22,836 nt of DNA. It comes from a virus. Below the pieces are notes generated by a model. It had not been told where the DNA came from and did not search any database. It saw only the letters and a list, made by a program, of their open reading frames with translations. The stretch lies in the IMG/VR virus record IMGVR_UViG_3300028193_000008, positions 1 through 22,836 of that record, one strand, 5' to 3'. Both the position numbers and the translations under genes were made by a program. This document shows, in pieces, positions 16,036-22,406 of this stretch (position 1 is the first letter of the stretch; every line of letters begins with the position of its first letter).

Positions 16036-16612
16036 TTCTTACTCCCGCAAATTCGTCTATAATTTCACTGATCGCTTCGTACAGCTCGACTTCAATCTCG
16101 CGCGGTTCTTTCATGGCCAAAACCGGAGCCAGCCTTGTCGGCAGGGCAAGAAAGGTTCGCTTAACCGCAATGATCCTCGCAATTCTTCCTTTTTCAACTT
16201 CGTCCCGCGGCAAAAGCTCTCCGGTGACTCTTTTAAGTTCCAGCTCAAGCAAAGACGCTTTATATTTCCTGAGCTTGGTCTCCCAATAAATCTTGCCTTC
16301 GATTTCTTCATCAGCGTTAGCGGCTTTTCCGTCATACCATTTTTTGATTTCTTCCAAATCGTAAAATCCGTCTTTTGTAACAGGCATACCGTCGCGCTTC
16401 CATCTGTAGACCGTGCGCCAATTAACTTCCATGATCTTGGCAACTTCCTCAATGGTCTTCACAATGGCGTCTCCAAGCGGTTCGGCTTCAAAATCTTCAA
16501 GTTCTTTTATTTCCTGTTTAGACAGAGCGGTACCGCTGTGCAGTTTTTCGATTAAATGCAGGTATCGTTTCTTGCGGGCAATCTCCGCTAAATTCTGATT
16601 CTGTTCCGTCAC
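15941..16612 (-). CDS. Terminase small subunit, lambda Nu1-like DNA-binding protein
   Basis: The 223-aa protein has a winged-helix DNA-binding segment at about 53-92 (TIEEVAKIMEVNWRTVYRWK, then a DGFYDLEEIKKWY wing), like Nu1 and MerR-type folds. The central helices probably mediate oligomerisation or contact with the large subunit. The tail is basic and disordered-looking. It is longer than lambda Nu1 (181 aa). Its GTG start overlaps the methyltransferase stop as GTGA. It would recognise the packaging site and recruit the large subunit. The last 31 codons overlap the large subunit gene in another frame. Confidence 0.85.
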   Translation of the reverse strand: MTEQNQNLAEIARKKRYLHLIEKLHSGTALSKQEIKELEDFEAEPLGDAIVKTIEEVAKIMEVNWRTVYRWKRDGMPVTKDGFYDLEEIKKWYDGKAANADEEIEGKIYWETKLRKYKASLLELELKRVTGELLPRDEVEKGRIARIIAVKRTFLALPTRLAPVLAMKEPREIEVELYEAISEIIDEFAGVRNDHKKTRQKDLDAGGKTGVETSGKDNSKPVG

Positions 16613-17913
16613 TTAGGTTCCTCCAATACAGCCTTCTTGCCTGAAAACTCTTCCCAACGTCTAACTGAGACATCGCAGAATACAGGCTCAATCTCCATTG
16701 CAAAAACGCGTCTGTTGAGACGCTCCCCAGCAATAATCTGCGAACCTGAACCGCAAAACGGCTCATAGCAGATCTCACCGGACGAAGTATGTACCCTCAT
16801 AGGAATGGCAAACACCTCTGTAGGCTTAACCGTTGGGTGGTTGATTCCGGTGTTTCTTTTTTTACCTTCCCAATCCAGCTCCCAAAGGTCCGTGTAGTAT
16901 TCAGGCTTTGTGGGATCGCCTGACCTGATCAAATCAATAGTCCAGACACTTCCGATTGATTTGTTTTTAGGTTTATACGGCGGTTTGTTTCCGCGCACCC
17001 ACATAAGAAGACACGGCTCGTGCCGCCACGAATAAAACGAATAGGTGAGAATAGCGCAGGGCTTCACCCAAATAATCTGCTGATGAATAAGCAGTTTTAA
17101 CTCATCGCAGACCTCTTCAATCATTGCTTTACGCTTTGAAGCATGCCACAAATACAGGGCTGAGTTGTCTTTTATGTGCTTTAACCCCACTTTATAAAAT
17201 GATTTTATAAATTCTTTTGCGTCTGGGATGTCGACTTCGTGATACACCTCAGACCAGTCTTTTCCGCCAGTCGGTCTGTCGGCTCCGGTATAGTCAACGC
17301 AATAGGGCGGATCCGTGGCAAACAGACTTGCCTTATGACCAGCCATAAGCCTTGCGACATCTTGATCTTTGGTAGAATCGCCGCACAAAAGCCGGTGCTC
17401 TCCCAGTATCCACAGATCGCCTTTTTTAGTGATAGGCTTTTCCGGCGGCTCCGGAATGTCATCAGGCAGTGTTTTGCCCACACCTGTGTTTTCAGTCTCA
17501 AACTCCGCAACTTCATCCCTTAGCTCCTTCATGCGAAGCGCCACATAGTCGTCCGCGGCTTCAGTGCGAAGCTTCTCCAAAAGGGGAATAATAGCCTCTG
17601 TCCACGATCCCACGATCTGCTGAGAGTTGAGAGTAAGGTTCATGGCCATTTCGGACACCTCGTCAAGATCAACCATGATCGCGGTGACGTTCTCAACGCC
17701 CTCCTGCTGTAAAATCTTATACCTCTGATGCCCCGAGATAATCCTCATATTGCGTTTATTGACTACCAATAGATCCACCAGCCCGAACTTTTCAAGCGAC
17801 TGTCTAAGACCCGCAAGAGCCGCATCTGTGATCTCTCTTGGATTGTAGGGAGCCGGTTTGATTACTGACATTTTGACATCACAAATGTCAGGTTTTACAT
17901 TGATTTTTGCCAT
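16609..17913 (-). CDS. ParB-domain / DNA adenine or N4-cytosine methyltransferase fusion
   Basis: The 434-aa protein has an N-terminal ParB/Srx-like domain at about 10-95 (NPREITDAALAGLRQSLEKFG, then ISGHQRY at 59-65). It then has a beta-class DNA methyltransferase: DPPY catalytic motif at 201-204, HPTVKP at 359-364, and the AdoMet-binding EPFCGSGSQ at 384-391. The order, catalytic motif first, is that of beta-class N6-adenine or N4-cytosine enzymes. A perfect AAGGAGG lies before the ATG. Such orphan fusions are common in prophages; they have no restriction partner here and may protect phage DNA. No restriction endonuclease gene is in the window. The recognition sequence cannot be predicted. 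Confidence 0.92.
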   Translation of the reverse strand: MAKINVKPDICDVKMSVIKPAPYNPREITDAALAGLRQSLEKFGLVDLLVVNKRNMRIISGHQRYKILQQEGVENVTAIMVDLDEVSEMAMNLTLNSQQIVGSWTEAIIPLLEKLRTEAADDYVALRMKELRDEVAEFETENTGVGKTLPDDIPEPPEKPITKKGDLWILGEHRLLCGDSTKDQDVARLMAGHKASLFATDPPYCVDYTGADRPTGGKDWSEVYHEVDIPDAKEFIKSFYKVGLKHIKDNSALYLWHASKRKAMIEEVCDELKLLIHQQIIWVKPCAILTYSFYSWRHEPCLLMWVRGNKPPYKPKNKSIGSVWTIDLIRSGDPTKPEYYTDLWELDWEGKKRNTGINHPTVKPTEVFAIPMRVHTSSGEICYEPFCGSGSQIIAGERLNRRVFAMEIEPVFCDVSVRRWEEFSGKKAVLEEPK

Positions 17914-18109
17914 TTTAGCCTCCTTTTGACCATAAGTAAAAACTCCGTAATCCCTTGATTTACCTCGTGTTTCGAGCAGGTTGCCCCAAGGTTGCCCTTT
18001 TTCTTAGCTGTCCAACCTAATTGACCCTGACATCGAATTTTCAACCCAAAATCACTGACCAAGTGCGCCTCACCTGACCCTCGGCCCAAGCCCCCTCCGG
18101 AAGGACCCA
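17914..18109. other. Gap with direct repeats upstream of the packaging genes; possible packaging-site region
   Basis: The 196 bases hold no convincing gene. A 71-codon frame (17895-18110, minus) starts in a TAATG overlap with the preceding stop, but its product is Gly-rich and low in structure, so it may be chance. The DNA carries a 9-bp exact direct repeat (AGGTTGCCC at 17978-17986 and 17989-17997) and four TGACC copies (17927, 18022, 18056, 18075). Terminases of the gpA type use a cos site that often lies upstream of the small-subunit gene, so this stretch is a candidate. Confidence 0.35.
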
Positions 18110-18907
18110 TTATTTGTTCTGTCCTGCCATCTGTCTCAATATATCCGCCATCTTGCCGATGCCTTCCTTCTTGAATTTATTACTCTGCTCGACATTCGCC
18201 CGAGCAAAATAAGCCGAGCTTTCCATCTTAAGCACTTTGATAAACCAGGGGTAAGGCTGGCTAATCCTGCCCTTGTCCTTCTGATACTGCTGGCAGATCT
18301 TGATCAAAACCTCATCCGGTATATTCTCCTTCTTGTGCCATTTAGCGTCTTTCTTGAATTTATTAATAAGCTGGTAGATATTGAATCCCTGCTTATAAAC
18401 AGAATCTAAGAGTTTTTGAGTCTTTTCAGAAACAGCGGAAGCTGGCGAAGCCTGTTTACTAACTATCTCTTTCCCATTCTCTTTCCCATCCCCATCCCCA
18501 TTCCCAACTGAGATATTCGTAGCGTAACGGTTATTTAACGGTTGCTTAACGGTTAAAAGCTCTTTAGGTGGGGGTGGGATATCACTGTCCCGCTCTGTCT
18601 TGTGGGGTTTTTGATGTTTTTGCCAGTTGATTATCTGATAATATTTCTCGCCGTCGATTTCATAACGGACTATAAACGGTCTTTTACCGTTCTTCTTGTG
18701 ATGAGCCAAGAGCCGCATTATTTCTTCGGCATTGACCTCATCATAGGGCATGATTTCTATCTTAAGCCGCTCCGGTCTGTCTTCACCGCGCCCCTCTCGA
18801 TCAGCCTGAATCCATAAGCCCTGATAAAATAACCTTGCCTCAAAGGACAATTCTTTTATATCTTCATCTTTAAAAAAATCCGGTTTTAAGTATCTTATTC
18901 TTGCCAT
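18110..18907 (-). CDS. Replication initiator / replisome organiser-like protein
   Basis: The 265-aa protein starts MARIRYLKPDFFKDEDIKEL and continues with SFEARLFYQGLWIQADREGR. This opening belongs to a common phage replication protein family with an N-terminal winged helix. Then comes a Pro-rich and Ser/Asn-rich linker at about 110-160, and a C-terminal helical part (about 165-240) with PYPWFIKVLKMES, as in DnaD-like modules. It probably binds the phage origin, and may load host helicase. No helicase or helicase loader gene is in the window, so host proteins would be needed. An origin may lie inside this gene, but I do not see clear iterons. Confidence 0.8.
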   Translation of the reverse strand: MARIRYLKPDFFKDEDIKELSFEARLFYQGLWIQADREGRGEDRPERLKIEIMPYDEVNAEEIMRLLAHHKKNGKRPFIVRYEIDGEKYYQIINWQKHQKPHKTERDSDIPPPPKELLTVKQPLNNRYATNISVGNGDGDGKENGKEIVSKQASPASAVSEKTQKLLDSVYKQGFNIYQLINKFKKDAKWHKKENIPDEVLIKICQQYQKDKGRISQPYPWFIKVLKMESSAYFARANVEQSNKFKKEGIGKMADILRQMAGQNK

Positions 18908-18913
18908 AGTTTC

Positions 18914-19138
18914 TCATTGCGCCTTCACAAACTCATACCAGGCCATGTTGCCTTTCAAATTCCGTAGGATGCACTCATTCTTATCTAGCTTACGAAGCTT
19001 GCCTTCTTGAACAAAATCCCTAACCGTTCTGTCGGCCCGCAAATAGTAATTCTTGGTTCCATAAGCTATCACGTCTGCCTTTGAGAAAGTTCCCTTCTGC
19101 CTGCACCATGTTAATAACTCTTTCTTTTTATTGCTCAT
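18914..19138 (-). CDS. Small winged-helix-like protein, unknown function
   Basis: The 74-aa protein has an AGGAGGG ribosome site and an ATG. It looks like a helix-turn-helix or winged helix: FSKADVIAYGTKNYYLRADRTV, then a DFVQEGKLRKLDKNE wing. It ends 6 bases before the replication protein's start and probably shares its transcript. It may be a DNA-binding accessory or regulator; no named family is recognised. Confidence 0.72.
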   Translation of the reverse strand: MSNKKKELLTWCRQKGTFSKADVIAYGTKNYYLRADRTVRDFVQEGKLRKLDKNECILRNLKGNMAWYEFVKAQ

Positions 19139-19247
19139 TGTTCACCCTCCTGCGCTTGCTCTTTTTGCAATTCGCCTCTAAGAGCCTCATGCGGTTATAC
19201 CAGCTGAGCCGCTTATAGAGTTTCTTTAGTCCTCGAGTGACCTTCAT
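19128..19247 (-). CDS. Possible 39-aa basic microprotein
   Basis: An ATG at 19247 with an AAAGGG 7 bases upstream opens a 39-codon frame ending at a TAA. It overlaps the 3' end of the upstream 96-aa gene and the 5' end of the downstream 74-aa gene by a few codons each, filling the gap between them. The product is very basic (many Lys and Arg with WYNRMRLL in the middle). The tight bridging is typical of phage early operons. It could also be chance. Confidence 0.42.
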   Translation of the reverse strand: MKVTRGLKKLYKRLSWYNRMRLLEANCKKSKRRRVNNEQ

Positions 19248-19503
19248 CTCTTACCCTTTCTACCGTGAATGACTGCTCTCCATACTCTTTGATAAGAAGC
19301 CCGGTAAAAACCTCTGCAATATGTTCACCAACCGGACTTGAGACATCAATAACAACCTTGTTGTCTGCCGCAACGTAGGCCGCATTGAGCCTGACCTTTG
19401 CCTGGCCAAATGTGCATTCAGCGGAAATAACCGCAAAGGCAATTTTTTCCTCTACCTGTTCACGGTGTAATTTTTTATTGAGCTTGAACCTGCAAACTTG
19501 CAT
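19213..19503 (-). CDS. Conserved-looking small early protein, unknown
   Basis: The 96-aa protein has a strong GAGGAGGAG ribosome site just after a copy of the bipartite promoter/operator element. It looks like a small alpha/beta fold: an N-terminal basic strand, a hydrophobic strand (IAFAVISAECTFG), then VVIDVSSPVGEHIAEVFTGLL. I do not recognise a family. It is the first gene of the early/replication transcript and would be expressed whenever the upstream element is active. Confidence 0.65.
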   Translation of the reverse strand: MQVCRFKLNKKLHREQVEEKIAFAVISAECTFGQAKVRLNAAYVAADNKVVIDVSSPVGEHIAEVFTGLLIKEYGEQSFTVERVRDEGHSRTKETL

Positions 19504-19521
19504 CTACTTCTCCTCCTCAAG

Positions 19522-19556
19522 GCGTATATTCCGGAAAGTTCCCGAAAGTGTCGGAA
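19522..19556 (-). promoter_or_regulatory. Bipartite promoter/operator element, copy A (before the early/replication genes)
   Basis: On the minus strand it reads CCGACA-N14-CCGGAATATAC. The longer 35-base copy is shared with the element at 20483-20517 (GCGTATATTCCGGAAA and AAAGTGTCGGAA with the same 7-base gap). Three related 8-mers (TTCCGGAA, TTCCCGAA, TGTCGGAA) start at 19529, 19539 and 19549, exactly 10 bases apart. The 96-aa gene starts 19 bases further downstream with almost no leader left. Confidence 0.7.
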
Positions 19557-19563
19557 TTTTTTT

Positions 19564-20145
19564 TCAATCGAGATACTCGTTAAGTTTCTCCTGCTGGAAT
19601 ATGGCTTTAATACGCTTAATGTCTTCGTAGAGAGTTCCCCGAGGAATCTTAAGCGCTTCACTTGCCTCCTTAATGTTTAAGCCCTCTTCGCCTAAAAGGC
19701 GGCATAGCTCCTGTTGTTTCGGGGTTAGTTTTTGGATGCTTTTGGAAAGATCGATTTTGAGGTCCGAGCTGATATGCAGATTTGAGATATGGCCTGCGTT
19801 TTCTGGGAGCTGATCTAAATAGGTGGGCGAGTCCTCTTCATCCGAAATCGACTCGTTTAATGACACACAATTACTCGATACTTTGCGCTTATGTGCGGTA
19901 AGTTTTGCAACTAATCGCTGGAGCTTATGCTCCAGAACCCGGGACATAAACGTTCGTATATTTGCCCCTGCGGAAGGATCGTAATCATCTTTTGAAAAGT
20001 GCCAGTAGGTTAGGCATTCCTGAAGAAGATCGTCGAAACCTTCCAACTCTAAGCATTTCCACTGCTTTCTGAACCGCTCAATTACATTTTTTGCTACTCC
20101 AATTTCCCAGTCTTCAAATAGACTTTCGTACCTTGGACTCATCAT
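19564..20145 (-). CDS. Sigma-factor-like protein, candidate phage transcription regulator
   Basis: The 193-aa protein looks like a short sigma-70-type factor. Residues 37-85 resemble region 2 (FDDLLQECLTYWHFSKDDYD, then SAGANIRTFMSRVLEHKLQR). Residues 139-180 resemble region 4 with a helix-turn-helix (LTPKQQELCRLLGEEGLNIK, then EASEALKIPRGTLYEDIKRIK). The linker is acidic. The ATG pair at 20145/20142 follows an exact GAGGAGG; the longer TTG start at 20178 lacks such a site. It lies between two copies of the bipartite element, so it may read from that promoter or control it. It could instead be an ordinary sigma-related regulator with another target. Confidence 0.75.
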   Translation of the reverse strand: MMSPRYESLFEDWEIGVAKNVIERFRKQWKCLELEGFDDLLQECLTYWHFSKDDYDPSAGANIRTFMSRVLEHKLQRLVAKLTAHKRKVSSNCVSLNESISDEEDSPTYLDQLPENAGHISNLHISSDLKIDLSKSIQKLTPKQQELCRLLGEEGLNIKEASEALKIPRGTLYEDIKRIKAIFQQEKLNEYLD

Positions 20146-20177
20146 GAGACACCTCCTCTTTTTTTGGTGGTGTCTCA
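20145..20177 (-). promoter_or_regulatory. Inverted repeat covering the ribosome site of the sigma-like gene
   Basis: TGAGACACC at one end and GGTGTCTCA at the other pair perfectly (9 bp) around a 15-base loop. The right-hand RNA arm includes the GG of the ribosome site and the A of the start codon, so the folded RNA would hide the start. It could also be a DNA operator. Confidence 0.6.
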
Positions 20178-20218
20178 AGCAAGCCCCTGATAAGAATACT
20201 TTTTTAAACAGTAGGAGT

Positions 20219-20242
20219 AAATCACGGAGGGCTCCGTGATTT
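20219..20242 (-). terminator. Hairpin at the end of the 74-aa gene
   Basis: AAATCACGGA and TCCGTGATTT pair perfectly (10 bp, 4-base loop) and overlap the TAA of the 74-aa gene. Only a weak T-tract follows on either strand, so it may attenuate transcription into the sigma-like gene rather than end it. Confidence 0.5.
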
Positions 20243-20465
20243 AAGTTTTCTGACGAGGTTTAGCTTTAGATAAATCGGTAAGACCGAGTAACTCATCCTG
20301 TGTCGGTTCACGCCGAATGATTCCAGCAATCACCTGCGTAATGGCTTTTACCAGCACCTCACCCCGCGTTCTTTGCTCGGTTAGGTTGCGTGGTCGATCG
20401 GTATAAACCGCAGAGATTCGGTCTCCAAAGCGTTTTTGAAATTGACTCACTAATGGCTTGCCCAT
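20241..20465 (-). CDS. Small protein of unknown function at the head of the sigma-like operon
   Basis: The 74-aa protein is short and helical, with a basic N-terminal half (QFQKRFGDRISAVYTDRPRN) and a helix around GEVLVKAITQVIAGIIRREP. I do not recognise a family; its size and place suit an early regulator. The ATG at 20465 is 9 bases after a GGGGGTGA ribosome site; an ATG two codons earlier is too close to it. It follows a copy of the bipartite element with almost no leader. Confidence 0.6.
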   Translation of the reverse strand: MGKPLVSQFQKRFGDRISAVYTDRPRNLTEQRTRGEVLVKAITQVIAGIIRREPTQDELLGLTDLSKAKPRQKT

Positions 20466-20483
20466 TGGCATTCACCCCCAAGC

Positions 20484-20551
20484 GTATATTCCGGAAATAT
20501 GAAAAAAGTGTCGGAAAAAACCGACATAAATTCAAAAAAACCGGAATATAC
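20484..20551. promoter_or_regulatory. Perfect 68-bp dyad of two bipartite elements between integrase and the sigma-like operon
   Basis: GTATATTCCGG (20484-20494) and CCGGAATATAC (20541-20551) are perfect reverse complements. So are TGTCGG (20509-20514) and CCGACA (20521-20526). All are symmetric about 20517.5, with 14-base gaps on both sides and six A at the centre. Read outward on each strand it gives CCGACA-N14-CCGGAATATAC, the same element as copy A at 19522-19556. The left half faces the 74-aa/sigma-like genes and the right half faces the integrase. Confidence 0.8.
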
Positions 20552-20552
20552 A

Positions 20553-20584
20553 ATTAAGCCCGCCTAAAAGCTGGCGGGCTTAAT
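20553..20584 (+). promoter_or_regulatory. Strong hairpin in the integrase leader
   Basis: ATTAAGCCCGCC and GGCGGGCTTAAT form a perfect 12-bp stem with an 8-base loop, directly after the rightward half of the dyad. There is no T-run, so it is not a plain terminator. It would sit at the very 5' end of integrase mRNA and could limit expression or protect the RNA. Confidence 0.6.
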
Positions 20585-20646
20585 ATCGCTTGACTTGTCC
20601 AATGAATTGTTATAGGGGTTGTTGTGAAAGGAGAGCCAATAATACT

Positions 20647-22368
20647 ATGATAGTACCCGCTGAAAACAAAGATAGAAAACGATTCATTATTTACACCAGA
20701 TGCTCAACTGACGATCAGGCCCAGGGCGACTTCACAACCCTTGATGCCCAGGCTCACCACTGCAAGAACATGCTTGATGCGTTCGGTTATGAAATTGCTA
20801 ATTTCGGGAACAAAGGGATTGTGAATGAGGATGGATATTCGGGGAAGGATTTAAACCGACCGGGTATTCAGTCGATTCTGAAAGACATCCGATCAAAAAA
20901 GTCATTCGATGGTATCATATTTTTTAGACTTGATCGCCTGACAAGAAATCCTCGTGACCTCTACGCTATGATTGACCTGTTTAAGGAACACGAGGTTAAC
21001 TTCTTATCTGTGCGTGAAAATCTGGACAGCTCAACCGCCATAGGGCGTGTGGTTATTGGCATCATCGGGTTGTTATCTGCTTTTGAACGTGAACTCACCG
21101 GAGAGCGTGTCAAGGCATCGGCAATTGCCCGGGCAAGACAAGGCAAATGGGTTGCAGGTAATCCCCCTTACGGATATAAACTAGTCAAAAACGGCGATCC
21201 TCTTCCCAACGGTAGACAACCGCACCGGATTGAAATTGATAAGACAATCGCACAAAGCATTAAACTCATCTTTGAACTGGCCGCTAAAAATAAGACCTTA
21301 AGTGAAATAGGCCATATACTCATACAGAATAAAGTCCCGACATCTAAAAGCATGGTCTGGCGAAAACAAACAATTGCCAAAATTATCAAAAATACCTTCT
21401 ATAAAGGCATGATTTCTTATTCCGGCGAGATAAACAAAGGCAACCACACCGGAATCGTTGATGAAGACCTATGGAAAAAAGCTAACCGGGTAATCTCAGC
21501 AAACCTTCCCGGACACAGATTCATAAAAGTACCTAAAGACTACAGTAATCGACTAAAGGGAATATTAAAGTGTGGGAAATGCGGGAGTTTCTTTGTCTCG
21601 ACTATAGCTCATAGCCATACCGGAAAAACTTTTTATTACTATGAGTGCAGTCGGGCGAGACAAAAGCTCGGGTGTGATACCAAGCGGATATCCGCTACGG
21701 CATTTGATGAAGCGGTAATTGCTTTCTTTAGGCGGGCATCAAAAGACCAGGAAATTATCGTGAAAGCGATGGGGAATGCGATTAAAGATAATACGACCAA
21801 ACTGGAAGTCTATGATAAGGAAATCCGGATATTGCAAAAGAAACTTGCCAAAGCCAAAGCATCCGCAGAAAAACTATTAAACCTTGCCATTGAAAAGACG
21901 ATCACAAAAGGCGTTACCTACTCTGAAAAGATGGACGCTTTTGAAAAAGAACTCACCATATTGGAAGATAAATTGTCTAAGGTTGAGGCACATAGACGAG
22001 TCACTGATATATCGATGCATTCCAGTCAATATTTGTATTCAAATCTTAGATTTGCCATGGAGCATCTGGACGAGGCCCCGCCTGAGGCTCAAAATAACCT
22101 GCTAAGAGCCCTGATCAAAGCCATAGACGTCCACGACGACCACGTAATAATGCGGATGTATGTGGGAGAACCCTTTGAAGAAATTGCCTGCCAAATAGAC
22201 CCAGAAAAAAAGAAAACCCTGCCCGGTACTGATAACAGTACAGGACAGGGTTCTCCTGAGCGTCCACAATGGCGGAGAGGCAGGGATTTGAACCCTGGGT
22301 ACCCTTGCGAGTACTCCTGCTCTCCAAGCAGGTGCACTAAACCACTATGCGACCCCTCCGCGGAATGA
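20647..22368 (+). CDS. Large serine recombinase, phage integrase
   Basis: With the start at 20647, the frame encodes 573 aa. Domains: N-terminal resolvase domain at about 10-150 with catalytic Ser20 in YTRCSTDDQ and the FFRLDRLTRN motif; recombinase domain at about 165-290 (GNPPYGYKL); zinc ribbon with Cys at about 309, 312, 334 and 343; and a coiled coil at about 381-445. Large serine integrases insert and, with a directionality factor, excise phage DNA at attP/attB. An AAAGGAG lies 13 bases before the ATG; longer N-terminal options from 20590 lack a ribosome site. From about residue 523 to the end, the frame reads the antisense of the tRNA terminator and the tRNA-Ser. The native end of the protein is therefore doubtful. 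The gene is the only plus-strand phage gene. Confidence 0.93.
   Translation: MIVPAENKDRKRFIIYTRCSTDDQAQGDFTTLDAQAHHCKNMLDAFGYEIANFGNKGIVNEDGYSGKDLNRPGIQSILKDIRSKKSFDGIIFFRLDRLTRNPRDLYAMIDLFKEHEVNFLSVRENLDSSTAIGRVVIGIIGLLSAFERELTGERVKASAIARARQGKWVAGNPPYGYKLVKNGDPLPNGRQPHRIEIDKTIAQSIKLIFELAAKNKTLSEIGHILIQNKVPTSKSMVWRKQTIAKIIKNTFYKGMISYSGEINKGNHTGIVDEDLWKKANRVISANLPGHRFIKVPKDYSNRLKGILKCGKCGSFFVSTIAHSHTGKTFYYYECSRARQKLGCDTKRISATAFDEAVIAFFRRASKDQEIIVKAMGNAIKDNTTKLEVYDKEIRILQKKLAKAKASAEKLLNLAIEKTITKGVTYSEKMDAFEKELTILEDKLSKVEAHRRVTDISMHSSQYLYSNLRFAMEHLDEAPPEAQNNLLRALIKAIDVHDDHVIMRMYVGEPFEEIACQIDPEKKKTLPGTDNSTGQGSPERPQWRRGRDLNPGYPCEYSCSPSRCTKPLCDPSAE
22207..22252 (-). terminator. Rho-independent terminator of the tRNA-Ser gene
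   Basis: On the minus strand AACCCTG pairs with CAGGGTT, and GTACTG with CAGTAC around a TTAT loop, with two more G-C pairs possible between them. It is followed by TTTTCTTTTTTT. It lies 17 bases after the tRNA's CCA. It also lies inside the 3' end of the integrase frame. Confidence 0.85.
22270..22359 (-). tRNA. tRNA-Ser, anticodon GGA, with encoded CCA
   Basis: The 90-base gene folds as a full class II tRNA: acceptor stem GGAGGGG with CCTCTCC (one G-T), D stem GCA with TGC, anticodon stem CCTGC with GCAGG around TTGGAGA, a long variable arm (GTACTC with GGGTAC), and a T arm CAGGG with CCCTG around TTCAAAT. Discriminator G is followed by CCA. The gene is intact and read away from the host side toward the prophage, the usual arrangement when an element sits at the 3' side of a tRNA gene. 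A TATAGT (-10-like) lies about 15 bases upstream. Confidence 0.95.
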
Positions 22369-22406
22369 ACGGTACTATATGATTGTAACTAACGATATAA
22401 AAATAA

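Noticed and set aside
14014-16062. Several plus-strand frames of 60-161 codons antisense to the terminase
   Set aside because: They have no ribosome sites and no recognisable domains, and all lie opposite well-supported terminase coding sequence.
17895-18110. A 71-codon minus frame beginning in a TAATG overlap after the replication gene
   Set aside because: The start context is suggestive, but the product is Gly-rich and featureless and its end overlaps the methyltransferase start; kept only as a low-confidence possibility in the gap description.
18110-18907. Phage replication origin within the replication gene
   Set aside because: The family often has an origin inside the gene, but I found no clear repeated iterons or AT-rich unwinding element here.
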